Source of the DNA: Chrysomallon squamiferum
Taxonomy: Eukaryota > Mollusca > Gastropoda > Neomphalida > Peltospiridae
DNA: 42,500 bases
Direction: 5' to 3'
Assembly: GCA_012295275.1 (NCBI GenBank)
Contig: CM022671.1
Span: forward strand, 20,685,322-20,727,821
The position numbers and the translations under genes were made by a program. Below the pieces are notes generated by a model that saw only the letters and a list, made by a program, of their open reading frames with translations, made no database searches and was not told the DNA's origin. Shown piece after piece: positions 33,400 through 42,500 of this stretch. Each line of letters begins with the position of its first letter. The first letter of the stretch is position 1.

Positions 33400-33780
33400 T
33401 AAATCGGTCGACATGTTGAATTAAGGCGAAGTCTCTAATCTTTGCTGGCTGATGGGAGACGGTGATGCTCCGAGTGAGGGCAACACAATTACAGTTAAAT
33501 GGCTCTAACTGTCATTGGACTGGGATTCATAATTGACTCTACCTGGCCTTTGATCAGTTTCAATGTCATAATTGGACGGAAGGATGAGGAACAACATGAG
33601 AGTCGGGTATTTTGAAACTGTTGGTAATCGAATGCCTTCTCCGTCTTCAAAGACATCCGTCTCACGATATTAATTTTTACATCAAGCCGTAGATCGCCCA
33701 AGAAACTAATGGGCGACTTCCTTCCTAATTGATTTCGCTTCCCAATACGTCATTAAAGCCTGCTAATTGCTGACATATCG
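33400..33780. promoter_or_regulatory. Candidate conserved non-coding block with TCF/LEF-like and homeodomain sites
   Basis: One of the clearest islands: about 370 bp without simple repeats. CCTTTGATC at 33547-33555 fits the TCF/LEF consensus. CATAATTG occurs at 33530-33537 and 33567-33574, and CTAATTG at 33726-33732 and 33763-33769. A 68-codon minus frame (33495-33701) is unrecognised. The site density suggests an enhancer-type element; this is inference. Confidence 0.45.
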
Positions 33781-34239
33781 AACAAGAAGGTTCATTTTAA
33801 GAAATATCCAAATTATTTTATTCCGACGCCTACCTTTTTTCCTTCTTTTTTGACATAGCCAAAAATGGAATCTTGTTAGATATGCAGATGTGTTTCGATT
33901 TCATGAAAGTATAGGGAAAAATTAGCTTTTTTACTTTCAAAGTCTTGTACCCTGAAGAGGGGATTTAGACGTATATCTAATGTAAATACAGTACAAATTG
34001 GTGAAAGGTCAACACTATTCATTAGTATGGTTGTTCTTCATAATATGTTTGTGCTGAAAGGACCGATGTCAGAATTACTTGTGAAAACTTTTCAAGTAAC
34101 ATCATATGAAATTGGTTGCAGTGTATAAGCAAAAGTAAATTACACTGTTGACAATACGCGTGTAATCACATCAGATACATAGAAATATTTAAGAACCAAG
34201 CTCAAGTGAACAATTAGAGTAATAAGAAAGGGAAACTAA
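33781..34239. other. AT-rich non-coding DNA
   Basis: No supportable feature. Confidence 0.5.
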
Positions 34240-34620
34240 AATAAAAAATAACAAAATGAAGCGAAACTGAGCAAAAACAAAGACACAACAACAATCCTTC
34301 ACCACAAAAAAAAAAAAAAAAAAAAAATAAAAATAAAAAAAAATAAAAATATATAAATATATAAAAGAAATACGTACATATAAATAAATAAAATAAATAA
34401 AAGGTAAAAATAAAAACGGCAACAAAATAAAACAAAATTAAGCCTTAGAAAAACAACAACAACAACAACAAAAAAGAGAAATACAACAAAAAAAGACAAA
34501 AAAGAAACAAAAGCCAAAACAAAACAAAACAAAAACAAACCAAAAACAAAACAGAAACATTATCAAGAAGGACAAAAGAAAAAAAAAAGAAAAAAGAAAG
34601 AAAACAAACAAAAAAGGGAA
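34240..34620. repeat. 380-bp A-rich strand-asymmetric tract
   Basis: The plus strand is dominated by A, with AAAT, AAC, AAAAC and AAAG repeat flavours in succession and very few T or G runs. The Phe/Tyr-rich minus frames are artefacts. It may be a decayed tail cluster or a nucleosome-excluding region. Confidence 0.8.
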
Positions 34621-35116
34621 AATAGTTCGAATTCCTTGATGATTATTATTAACGGAAGGTTAATAATTACGCAGACTAAATTAACCTACTTCTGTACTAT
34701 TATCAGCTTATTAATACCATATTTTCACAGAATGGTTATTTCCCAAGGACGAATTATGTGAGATAGGTAATTAGTGTTGTTAAAAATGTGTTGTGTACGG
34801 AACTGGTAAATATGTTTTTGACATTTTGTCAGATATATAAACCTTGAGATTTTACATGATTAAATACATTAGCTACCCTGGTAAGAGTCACACTGAACAT
34901 TCAGTGATAACAGAAAATTAGCTAAGGGTGAAGCACAACGCCGCAAATATTTAAGTGAGTAGAGAGAGAAAACAAAAAACTGTACAAAAATTTTATTCAA
35001 CATTTTAACATATTTTTACAACAAAAATTGACTCTATAAACTCACAATGTTTACGATATTATACTGATACTCAGACGTTACCGAAGCTTTGCTAATGTAC
35101 CGTTCTTTCTTTGCAG
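34621..35116. other. AT-rich non-coding DNA before the putative exon
   Basis: No frame or repeat of note. The last bases (TTCTTTCTTTGCAG) form a strong acceptor. Confidence 0.5.
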
Positions 35117-35197
35117 TTGGCGAGATGAAAACTGAAAGATTCCAGAAAACGAGCCACTAGAGGTCAGCTGCGGAAAGTGAAAGAAAACAGGTCCAAG
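35117..35197 (+). other. Putative 81-bp non-coding exon containing a CTCF-like site
   Basis: The acceptor TTCTTTCTTTGCAG (35103-35116) and the donor CCAAG|GTAAGA (35198) are both near-consensus. All three frames contain a stop (the longest starts at the ATG at 35123 and ends at a TAG at 35158), so the segment cannot be a simple coding exon. Inside lies CCACTAGAGGTCAG. It fits an untranslated or long non-coding RNA exon, or a regulatory element with chance splice-like edges. Confidence 0.4.
35154..35167 (+). promoter_or_regulatory. Near-perfect CTCF-like core motif
   Basis: CCACTAGAGGTCAG matches 13 of 14 positions of the bilaterian CTCF consensus CCASYAGRKGGCRS; the single mismatch is T in the GGC. 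It is the best such match I saw in the window, though matching was by eye. Confidence 0.45.
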
Positions 35198-35560
35198 GTA
35201 AGACGTCTTTGATCAGTTTTCAGGAAATAGCTTCACGCTAAAGCCAGGCGCTTTTAATCACATACAGAGATTCTGTATGAGATATTAACTATATGAAGAA
35301 CATAATTTAAGAATATCTTCATAGGTAATATATTTAATTATAAATGATGCTGTCATAAAGCAAAACTATTATAATACTGTCACTGTTTATTGCTTTTTAT
35401 TGCTTTTATTGCTTTTCATAATATTTTTGTGAGATTTGATAATGTTATGTATGATATATATAATGATATATGATATAGATAACGTCTCTATGATATTCAT
35501 AATGTTCTATATGATATCGATACAGTTCTCTTTGAGATACTGATAATGTTTTGAATGATA
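35198..35560. other. AT-rich DNA with GATAT repeats
   Basis: TTGCTTTT repeats at 35387-35418 and a loose series of TGATAT words at about 35436-35560. Confidence 0.55.
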
Positions 35561-35565
35561 TAACG

Positions 35566-35812
35566 CTGTGGTTTCTATAAACATTTTTAAATTGAAGTTA
35601 ACACTGACAAATACTGTTAGTGTAATATCTAACTCTGTGGTTTCTATAAACATTTTTAAATAACTCGGATTTGAAGTTAATACTGATAAATACCGTTAGT
35701 ACACTATCTCATTCTGTGGTTTCTGTAAATATTTTTAAAATAACTCTAGTTTGAAGTTAACACTGACCAGCACTGTTAGTAGACTCTCTAAATGTCTGAG
35801 GTTTCTGAAATA
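35566..35812. repeat. Diverged tandem repeat, period about 69-79 bp, three copies plus a fragment
   Basis: CTGTGGTTTCT starts at 35566, 35635 and 35714, with a decayed copy near 35795. Each is followed by TAAA.ATTTTTAAA, TTGAAGTTAA and ACTG.... Copies differ by substitutions and 10-bp indels. Confidence 0.8.
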
Positions 35813-36616
35813 GTTACGCTTTAGGTTATTCTCTTCAATGGCGATACTCAGACTCGTCTGCATGCCATTGTCAAAGAAATCTGCTGGTAATTGGACGATT
35901 ACTGGTTCGGCAGAGACGTTTAGAAACCTTTCGAAAAACTGTTTATTGGCTTAAGATTCTTGTTAATTTCTCACAAAATCTTTAATTTTGAGGCATTTTC
36001 TTGGATTCTTCTTTGTTATTTGTCACCTTGCAAAAGACATTAATTTTAATGATGGAAACCATAAAATAAAGGACCGTGGTTTCTATAATTGTATATACAC
36101 GGATATATTTATATAGTGGCATATGCATAATATTATATTTGTTATCTGATATTTAAATTGTTCTACATAATGCGGTTGCTGCTTTATGATTTATAGACTA
36201 GTAACAGTTCTAATGAAAAGAAGCATTTTTTTTTTTTGTGAATCAGAGCTTGCCCCAACTTTTCATATTAATAAAAGTTACGATTATAGATAATTTAAAA
36301 TTCACTAAGAACAGTTAAAATTTAAAATTCAAAGATGAATGATGTAAACTGCCTCAAGTCTACTGAATTTCTTAGCTATTGGACTTTAATGACATTTCTT
36401 TCAATGATACAGATTCGTATTGTGTTAAAAGTTGTTCTTTAATATTTTAATGATATTCTTTTATTTCCATATCTCGTAGTGTAACAAAATATTGCTACGT
36501 ATATCCATGATGTATATTTAGTTCAGTCTTCGCGTATCTGATTCGTTGTTTTATTTCTTCTTTTAGTTTATATTCTTAATATATTATTTTGATAACTAAA
36601 ATAATGTTTAAGTTTA
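35813..36616. other. Non-coding DNA
   Basis: 35830-35940 is a small, more complex segment (TCAATGGCGATACTCAG...). The rest is AT-rich, with no gene. Confidence 0.45.
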
Positions 36617-36759
36617 GATTAGCATTGCTATTACAGTTAATTTTTACAAATAGGAATATATATATATACTGAAATATATGAAGGTATATATACTGAAAGA
36701 TTGGTATTACTATCACAGTTAATTTTTACAAATAGGTACATATACTGAAATATGTGAAG
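36617..36759. repeat. Tandem duplication, period about 82 bp
   Basis: 36617-36683 and 36699-36759 share CACAGTTAATTTTTACAAATAGG-like and ATACTGAAATAT.TGAAG segments with few changes, separated by TATA-rich DNA. Confidence 0.75.
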
Positions 36760-38649
36760 ATTATACAGAAATGTAGCGGTTGTCGATGACGATGTTTGAA
36801 GCCTTCGTGATTCTAAGTAATAGAACTTGCGAAATAGTCTCGCTCAGAATGGCCTTAGCTACTTAGGCTATCAAAGTTCCTTGTTTTGGTTTTTCAGTAC
36901 TTTTCATTTTCAGAAAGGGCTTGCAATACTTGAATTAAATTATATAAAATTTATATTGTTCTCTTTAAGAAAATGATTGTTTCCAGCACGATCTACAGCT
37001 CTAATTATTATTATTATTTTTTTTTGTTAATCTGAGACTAAGAAGCCATATCAAGAAATATTTGGGGCTAAATATTTATATTCTTTATCACTGTACGATA
37101 GTTTAATGATTAATGAAAAGAAACTTCCAGTTTTGTAAAGTAATATTTAAACTTATTCAATTTTTCACCTCAACATGCAGACATTGTTCTGTCTTCGGTT
37201 GTGTTCTTATTATTCTAGTTGATACACTACATTTATCTCAAGACAGACTCAGTAATTACGCATCCAGAAAAGCATGCATAAATTTTCACTGGATAAATAA
37301 AATGAAGCGAAAAACAAACAGCTTAATGCTGACTTGGAGTTAAGTACCTTTCGCTGAAGAAAAGTAGGTTTGGTTTGATTATAATCTTTTGTTTAATTCT
37401 TACTAGACTGACCATTATGTCCTTAGGCGATGAAAGAGAATATTTATATTGTAATAATAATAAATCAAATTCATACACATATCAGTACAAGTAATAATAT
37501 ATATAAAAGTACACAAAAAATAAATATTGCTTAAATGAGATAAAACGTATATGGTTTTCAGACTATGAGAAGGCGCACATAGAATATCACTTGTTGCTAA
37601 TCTGTAAGAGTAATCCATGCATGACGGCGGCGAGTTTATTTAATGTATGATCATTCCATATATAATATATATGTTACACAAATTAACCATTAAAATAAAA
37701 TCTGTTTTGATGATATAATACACCCATAATTTAGACACTACAATACGTCTACAGTTTACATAAGCGTATTTATATCACGATGAACAGTGGATTTGCATAA
37801 TACTGCTAAGCGCCGTCATATTTCCCTTTTTATTAATAAAATATCTTGTTATGTTATAAAACATCCATAGATAAGATAAAACATAACACAGATTAAGTAT
37901 TCCTCTATTTACAGCAAGGGCAGCAATGGTTGAGCATAAAACAGTTAAACTGCACTATTTTTAGATTTTTGTTAATTAAACATACCAATATAATTGTTCA
38001 TATTCAGCAGTAATAAGTATTTGATATCACTGAATATAAACGTGAGCTCCATTATTTGGCGAGAGTAATTTTGTACACGGAAATTCATCATCATCAAAGT
38101 TTTCTTCTAGTTCTTCCAGCTCCGCCTTTTTTCCCTTGCCTTCTATTAATATTCATTGTTTTCATTTGTGTATCTACTCATCGCGTTTTGTACGTAGACA
38201 GTTTTACTTCTGAAAGAATATAAAAGAGAAATGTAGAATTTTTGCTCACAAAGAGCAAGATGAAATTCAGCGTCGAACGGTACGTAGCAAAAAACTGAAA
38301 GAATTACAGTTCTTGTTTGTTTCAGTGAGTAGGAAGATTATTAAGTAGAAACATAACGAATTTTAATATCGTTATAATATTACTTTTTATCAGTTCAGTT
38401 TATGCTGGAAGTTTCAACACCAGGAGATAGTTTTTCTTTTCTTATTGGATCAGTTTGTATTGCAAGTTATAGTGAATCTATTCCATATCAAAGCAACAAT
38501 ATTTAATCAAAAAGAGAGAGAGAGTTAAACCAGTAAACGAGTCGGAGCTATTTATAAACACTCTAGACTTTGCCCAAAGACGTTCTAGTGTGTTCTAATG
38601 TTGCAAATGAAGTGAGATCAATTGATTTTTTTAAACAGTGATGCATGAA
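36760..38649. other. 1.9-kb non-coding stretch
   Basis: Patches of more complex sequence lie at 36770-36880, 37150-37350 and 38040-38160. A 76-codon plus frame (37113-37343) lacks any recognisable domain. I see no splice-bounded coding segment, RNA gene or mobile element. Confidence 0.45.
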
Positions 38650-38992
38650 AATCTATCTTTGCGCGGACTAACCTAATTTAACGGGATCGGCATCTCGCCC
38701 AGGGCAATGCATGGACGACTATCTCCGCCAATCACACAGATGACATTCATAAGAAGTGATGAGATTTCGGGCGAGTAGAAAGATCAATTCTGAACGAATG
38801 GTTCTGTTCGCAAACAAACATATGGTTTGGTCGGGAATAACCCGAGCTGAGTGATAATTGACAAGGCGTTGCTGGACTCGGGGAGGGATTTTCTTGACAA
38901 GTTTGATCCTGAACCGTTTATCGCCTCTTTTCGTCCGTTTCCACACAATAGCGATGATACATGCCACGTAGAAATTCAACAGGTGAGATTTT
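38650..38992. promoter_or_regulatory. GC-richer block, candidate conserved element or exon
   Basis: Open on both strands. The minus frame covers 38719-38979 (86 codons, Arg/Lys-rich, no ATG). The plus frame reads VIIDKALLDSGRDFLDKFDP...VEIQQ over about 44 codons and ends in a good donor, CAACAG|GTGAGA, at 38984. No polypyrimidine acceptor precedes the plus frame. Words such as GATAATTGACAAGG and ATGACATTCATAAG also suggest regulatory DNA. Unresolved. Confidence 0.35.
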
Positions 38993-39467
<475 letters not shown>

Positions 39468-39956
39468 AAACATTGCTGATTAATGGTACCGTACCATCAT
39501 ACCTCTGCTTTAAAATATTTTCATGCCATTAAATATTCAGTGATACCTAGAGCTTGTTATGTTAGCATACGTTCTCTAAAGTGATTTGTTTTAAGTATTA
39601 TTAACAATCTGTTATTAATAATTGTTTTACTCTTAAATAAATCAAAATTTTAAAAAAAAAATAATAATAAAAAAAATAAAAAAAATTAATATCCGATTTT
39701 GTTTTCTAAATATCTAATTCGCTCATAAAAAATCTATTCTAAATATTTTTTTTAATCTCTTAAATCTACATCTATACAATATAAATTCATCCAAGAACCA
39801 TAATAATCCTTTATATATTTCAACTTAATTATACTGCATCTGAAGCCGAACGTGAAATTTTTCATGTTTTATTTTCCCCGATACTTGCATGTGACCGAGA
39901 AGCAAACAAAAGAAGAATAACTCGGGTCTACACCATACAGAGAGAGGTTGATTTGA
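39468..39956. other. AT-rich non-coding DNA
   Basis: A-rich run at 39650-39688. Nothing else. Confidence 0.5.
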
Positions 39957-40138
39957 GCGGGCGGTAACTCAGTCGTTAGAACGGGCGATAATTCGATAGT
40001 TAGAGCACATGTTTTGGATGTTAGGGGTCCCAGGATCATTCAATACTCCTCGTTCCGTCCAGGTTTTTTCTCTGTTGCAACTAAGACCACTCATAGTAAA
40101 AGTTTTCCTTTTCGCCGGAAAATTTAAATACAAAAAAA
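39957..40138 (+). mobile_element. Degenerate tRNA-derived SINE with duplicated A-box region
   Basis: Two tRNA-like 5' halves follow each other: GGCGGTAACTCAGTCGTTAG (39961 on) and GGGCGATAATTCGATAGTTA (39983 on, continuing GAGC). Then comes GGGGTCCCAGGATCATTC, in the place of the T arm/B box. A 90-bp body ends in an A-run at about 40132-40139. A and B boxes are each a few bases from consensus, so it is an old copy and not a functional tRNA. Confidence 0.55.
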
Positions 40139-40262
40139 ATATCCTTCCTTTTGATCGATAAAAGAAAATCTTCAAAAGTCTGTAGCATAATTTTATATAT
40201 CACAACATGTGCTTTTGTTGTCGATAATCAAATATTTATTCGTTCCTAAAAATCATTTTTCT
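40139..40262. other. AT-rich spacer
   Basis: No feature. Confidence 0.5.
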
Positions 40263-40460
40263 TCCATTCTTTCAAATCATTCATTCTGGTTATTCATTCA
40301 TTTATTCCGCTCTTTCATTCATCCTGGTTTTTCATTCATTCATTCATTCCGCTTTTTCATTCATTCTGGTTATTCATTCATTCATTCTGGTTATTCATTC
40401 ATTCATTCATTCCGCTCTTTCATTCATTCATTCATTCCGCTCTTTCATTCATTCCAAGCT
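40263..40460. repeat. TTCA-based minisatellite with alternating spacers
   Basis: TTCATTCATTCA blocks alternate with two spacer types, CCGCTCTTT and CTGGTTATT, in units of about 20-32 bp. The 97-codon plus frame (Ser-Phe-Ile-His repeats) has no signal peptide or other gene context and is treated as repeat-derived. Confidence 0.8.
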
Positions 40461-41190
40461 TCATTTATAAGACAAGTCCAGACTCGTTTCTCTTTACGTT
40501 AAAATCATTTCACAAGTTTTTGTTTCCTCATTTTATCTGCCAGATTTAAACGGTTTCGTTGAAATCAGATTAAATTAAATAAAAGCGATGACAGCAGTCT
40601 AGAAAACACCCAAATTGTACTCGTAAACAGTTCAAATCGCATTAAATTGCTAAACGTAAAATAAGCAAAAAACCCAAACAATTAAATGCATATGTATATG
40701 TATGAAATGAAGTAAAGCAGTGCAGCCGAATGAGCTTAGTTACAACAAAGAGGTAATCGAGTGAAATGGAATAATAATTTCACTTTGTTAATGATTTTCT
40801 GTTTTAGAAGCCTCACCCAGTTTCAAGAGTGTCAACGGAAATGAAATGCGTGCATTTTAAGTACAATTCAGTTTGCAGAACACACCTAACCATTTCTTCT
40901 TGCAAAATATATATATTTTGAATTCGATTTTAAAAAGATAAATTTTTTCTTCTTCTTCTTACTATTATTATCATCAACATTATTATTTAATATCAAAAGA
41001 ATTGGAAAATGACAATAAATTAACATATAAAATCAATTATATTTTTTAAAATATGAAAACAATTTACTTGTTTTTGTCGTATTTCTTCAGATACTTGATT
41101 CTTTGTTTTATTGATTTTAATCATGAAAATTATAAATTAAAAGGGCAAATGGTACTTTAACATTTTATTGTTACTATTTTTTTAAGATTA
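40461..41190. other. Non-coding DNA
   Basis: AT-rich. CTTCTTCTTCTTACTATT-type repeats at 40950-40990. No gene. Confidence 0.5.
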
Positions 41191-41249
<59 letters not shown>

Positions 41250-41460
41250 TAATAACGATAATAATGATGTACTGTAACATTATTTCATCATTTAAAATTA
41301 AATCATAATGATGATGACGATGGTGATGTTGATGATGATAATAACAATAATAATAATAGTAACAACAACAACAATAATAATAACAATAACAGAAGTAGTA
41401 ATAATATCAGTAAATAAATAGTAAGTAAGTAAGTAAATAAATAAATAAATAAAAATAATC
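41191..41460. repeat. AAT/GAT/AAC arrays and TAAG/AAAT repeats
   Basis: A pure (AAT)n run at 41191-41247, then GATGATGACGATG at 41307-41340, AAT/AAC triplets at 41340-41410 and AAGT/AAAT tetramers at 41418-41455. Confidence 0.85.
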
Positions 41461-41776
41461 GAATGAATAAATCTGTACGTAATTCTAACAATTGATTAGA
41501 ATTGAATTTTTGCTGCATAATAACAGTAACATTTTAAAGAAGGTATTTCAGCCATACAGCATCGTGTTTTTCTTATTAAATGCATTCGAAAGAATAGTTC
41601 TTTACTTACACAGATTTTTGCACACAGAAACACGAATAAACACTTACAGATATAAAAATGCACACGCAAATATACATATATGCTTGTTTGTGTACGTGTG
41701 TGTGTGTGTATTTCATTTAGGAAAATATTTAAGTAAGTAAATAAAGACATTACGATGAAATTGAAATTCAAACACA

Positions 41777-41779
<3 letters not shown>
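41461..41779. other. Non-coding DNA
   Basis: A short TG run occurs at 41693-41710. No supportable gene. Confidence 0.5.
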
Positions 41780-41864
<85 letters not shown>

Positions 41865-41895
41865 CTTACACACATGCACACACACACACATACAC
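41780..41895. repeat. (CT)n followed by (CA)n compound microsatellite
   Basis: About 40 CT units (41780-41861), then CGCTCTTA and (CA)n to about 41895, the same order as at 8546. Confidence 0.95.
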
Positions 41896-41959
41896 CCACA
41901 AACCCAAATCCAATTCATTCTAAAACGAAAGGAACTCACTAGAAAGAGTCAAATACACA

Positions 41960-42190
41960 ATCAGTGCTCTAAAATGACATTTTCTTTTGACGCCAGCGCG
42001 GAGGATTGAATGATGATTTAGATTGCTCGGCCGGCCATTTTGGACACCTAAAGTGAATTTAATTTCTCATTCGTTGTTAGAAGTACAAGAGCGATTGTCA
42101 GATTTGAGATAATGAAGCCTCACCTCAAAGAGGTTTTGCTCAAATGTCACTAAGAGATTAACATCTACACATACAAACATGTTGACGTGC
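41960..42190. promoter_or_regulatory. Candidate conserved element with YY1-like site
   Basis: GC-richer start (GACGCCAGCGCGGAGG...). GCCATTTTGG at 42034-42043 is the inverse of the YY1-like 10-mer found three more times in the window. GATGATTTAGATTG and unique DNA surround it. No coding frame. Confidence 0.35.
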
Positions 42191-42321
42191 TGTGTAAATG
42201 AATTGATATCTAATGTTTACTTACATCTGAATCAATATTTACATCATTCACAACAGATATAACACTTGTTATTTCATCAGAAATTAAATTGATACAGTCG
42301 TAGATAGTGGATCAGCCAAAC
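42191..42321. other. AT-rich spacer
   Basis: No feature. Confidence 0.5.
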
Positions 42322-42325
42322 TGTG

Positions 42326-42356
<31 letters not shown>

Positions 42357-42461
42357 GTGTATGTATGTATGTAAGTATGTTTGTATCTATTTTTTTACGT
42401 TTATACGTATATACGTATGTATATACATATATGAATATGTAAATGTGTGTGTAAATGTAAA

Positions 42462-42495
<34 letters not shown>

Positions 42496-42500
42496 CGTAT
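42322..42500. repeat. TATG/TACG/TG microsatellite at the window edge
   Basis: GTAT tetramers (42326-42385), ATACGTATGTATATAC-type DNA and (TG)n to 42493. The array may continue past the window. Confidence 0.9.

Noticed and set aside
41191-41460. Possible CRISPR-like or satellite array
   Set aside because: Simple trinucleotide and tetranucleotide repeats without spacers; the genome is eukaryotic.

Overview
The window is AT-rich eukaryotic DNA packed with microsatellites, and it holds one gene I can assemble with confidence. I infer a mollusc, probably a cephalopod. The reasons are a three-domain secreted chitin-binding protein with the GLPDG...SPFYVVC...RTV signature of molluscan chitin-binding proteins, tRNA-derived SINE-like heads, a LINE relic, very long (CT)n, (TAC)n and (ATT)n arrays, and very low gene density. 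No database was searched, so the species is open. Nothing looks bacterial or viral.

Layout. 1-2770 is non-coding apart from a TAC/ATT array and a possible SINE head near 1.64 kb. 2776-4098 (minus) is the chitin-binding gene: three exons, two phase-1 introns, a signal peptide and a TATA-like box upstream. 4.6-4.8 kb holds a tRNA-derived SINE with good A and B boxes. 5.43-5.90 kb is a degenerate TAC array whose poly-Leu/poly-Val reading frames are artefacts. From 6.8 kb to the right edge, islands of higher-complexity, relatively GC-rich DNA of 200-500 bp stand out against low-complexity DNA (6.8, 13.5, 15.1, 15.9, 16.6-17.05, 19.9-20.2, 22.4-22.8, 29.6-30.4, 32.1-32.4, 33.4-33.8, 38.7-39.0 and 42.0-42.2 kb). 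Several carry homeodomain, PBX-HOX-like, TCF-like or YY1-like words. They resemble conserved non-coding elements in a regulatory desert or a large intron.

Mobile and repeat content. There is a 538-bp nested inverted-repeat element at 27.19-27.73 kb, a LINE C-terminal relic with an ATTGTC tail at 30.9-31.3 kb, SINE-like heads at 1.64, 4.65 and 39.97 kb, a homogeneous 70-bp minisatellite at 11.68-12.11 kb, diverged tandem duplications at 21.1, 35.6 and 36.6 kb, and seven long CT/GA blocks.

How parts may work together. The chitin-binding gene looks self-contained. On the plus strand, short segments at 9434-9499, 31913-31979 and 35117-35197 are bounded by textbook splice signals, one with a perfect TACTAAC branch site and one containing a near-perfect CTCF-like core. 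They could be exons of a long non-coding RNA or a 5' UTR crossing the desert. This is inference and needs RNA evidence. I did not find a clearly novel multi-gene system. The most intriguing signals are the putative spliced plus-strand transcript and four exact copies of a YY1-like 10-mer.
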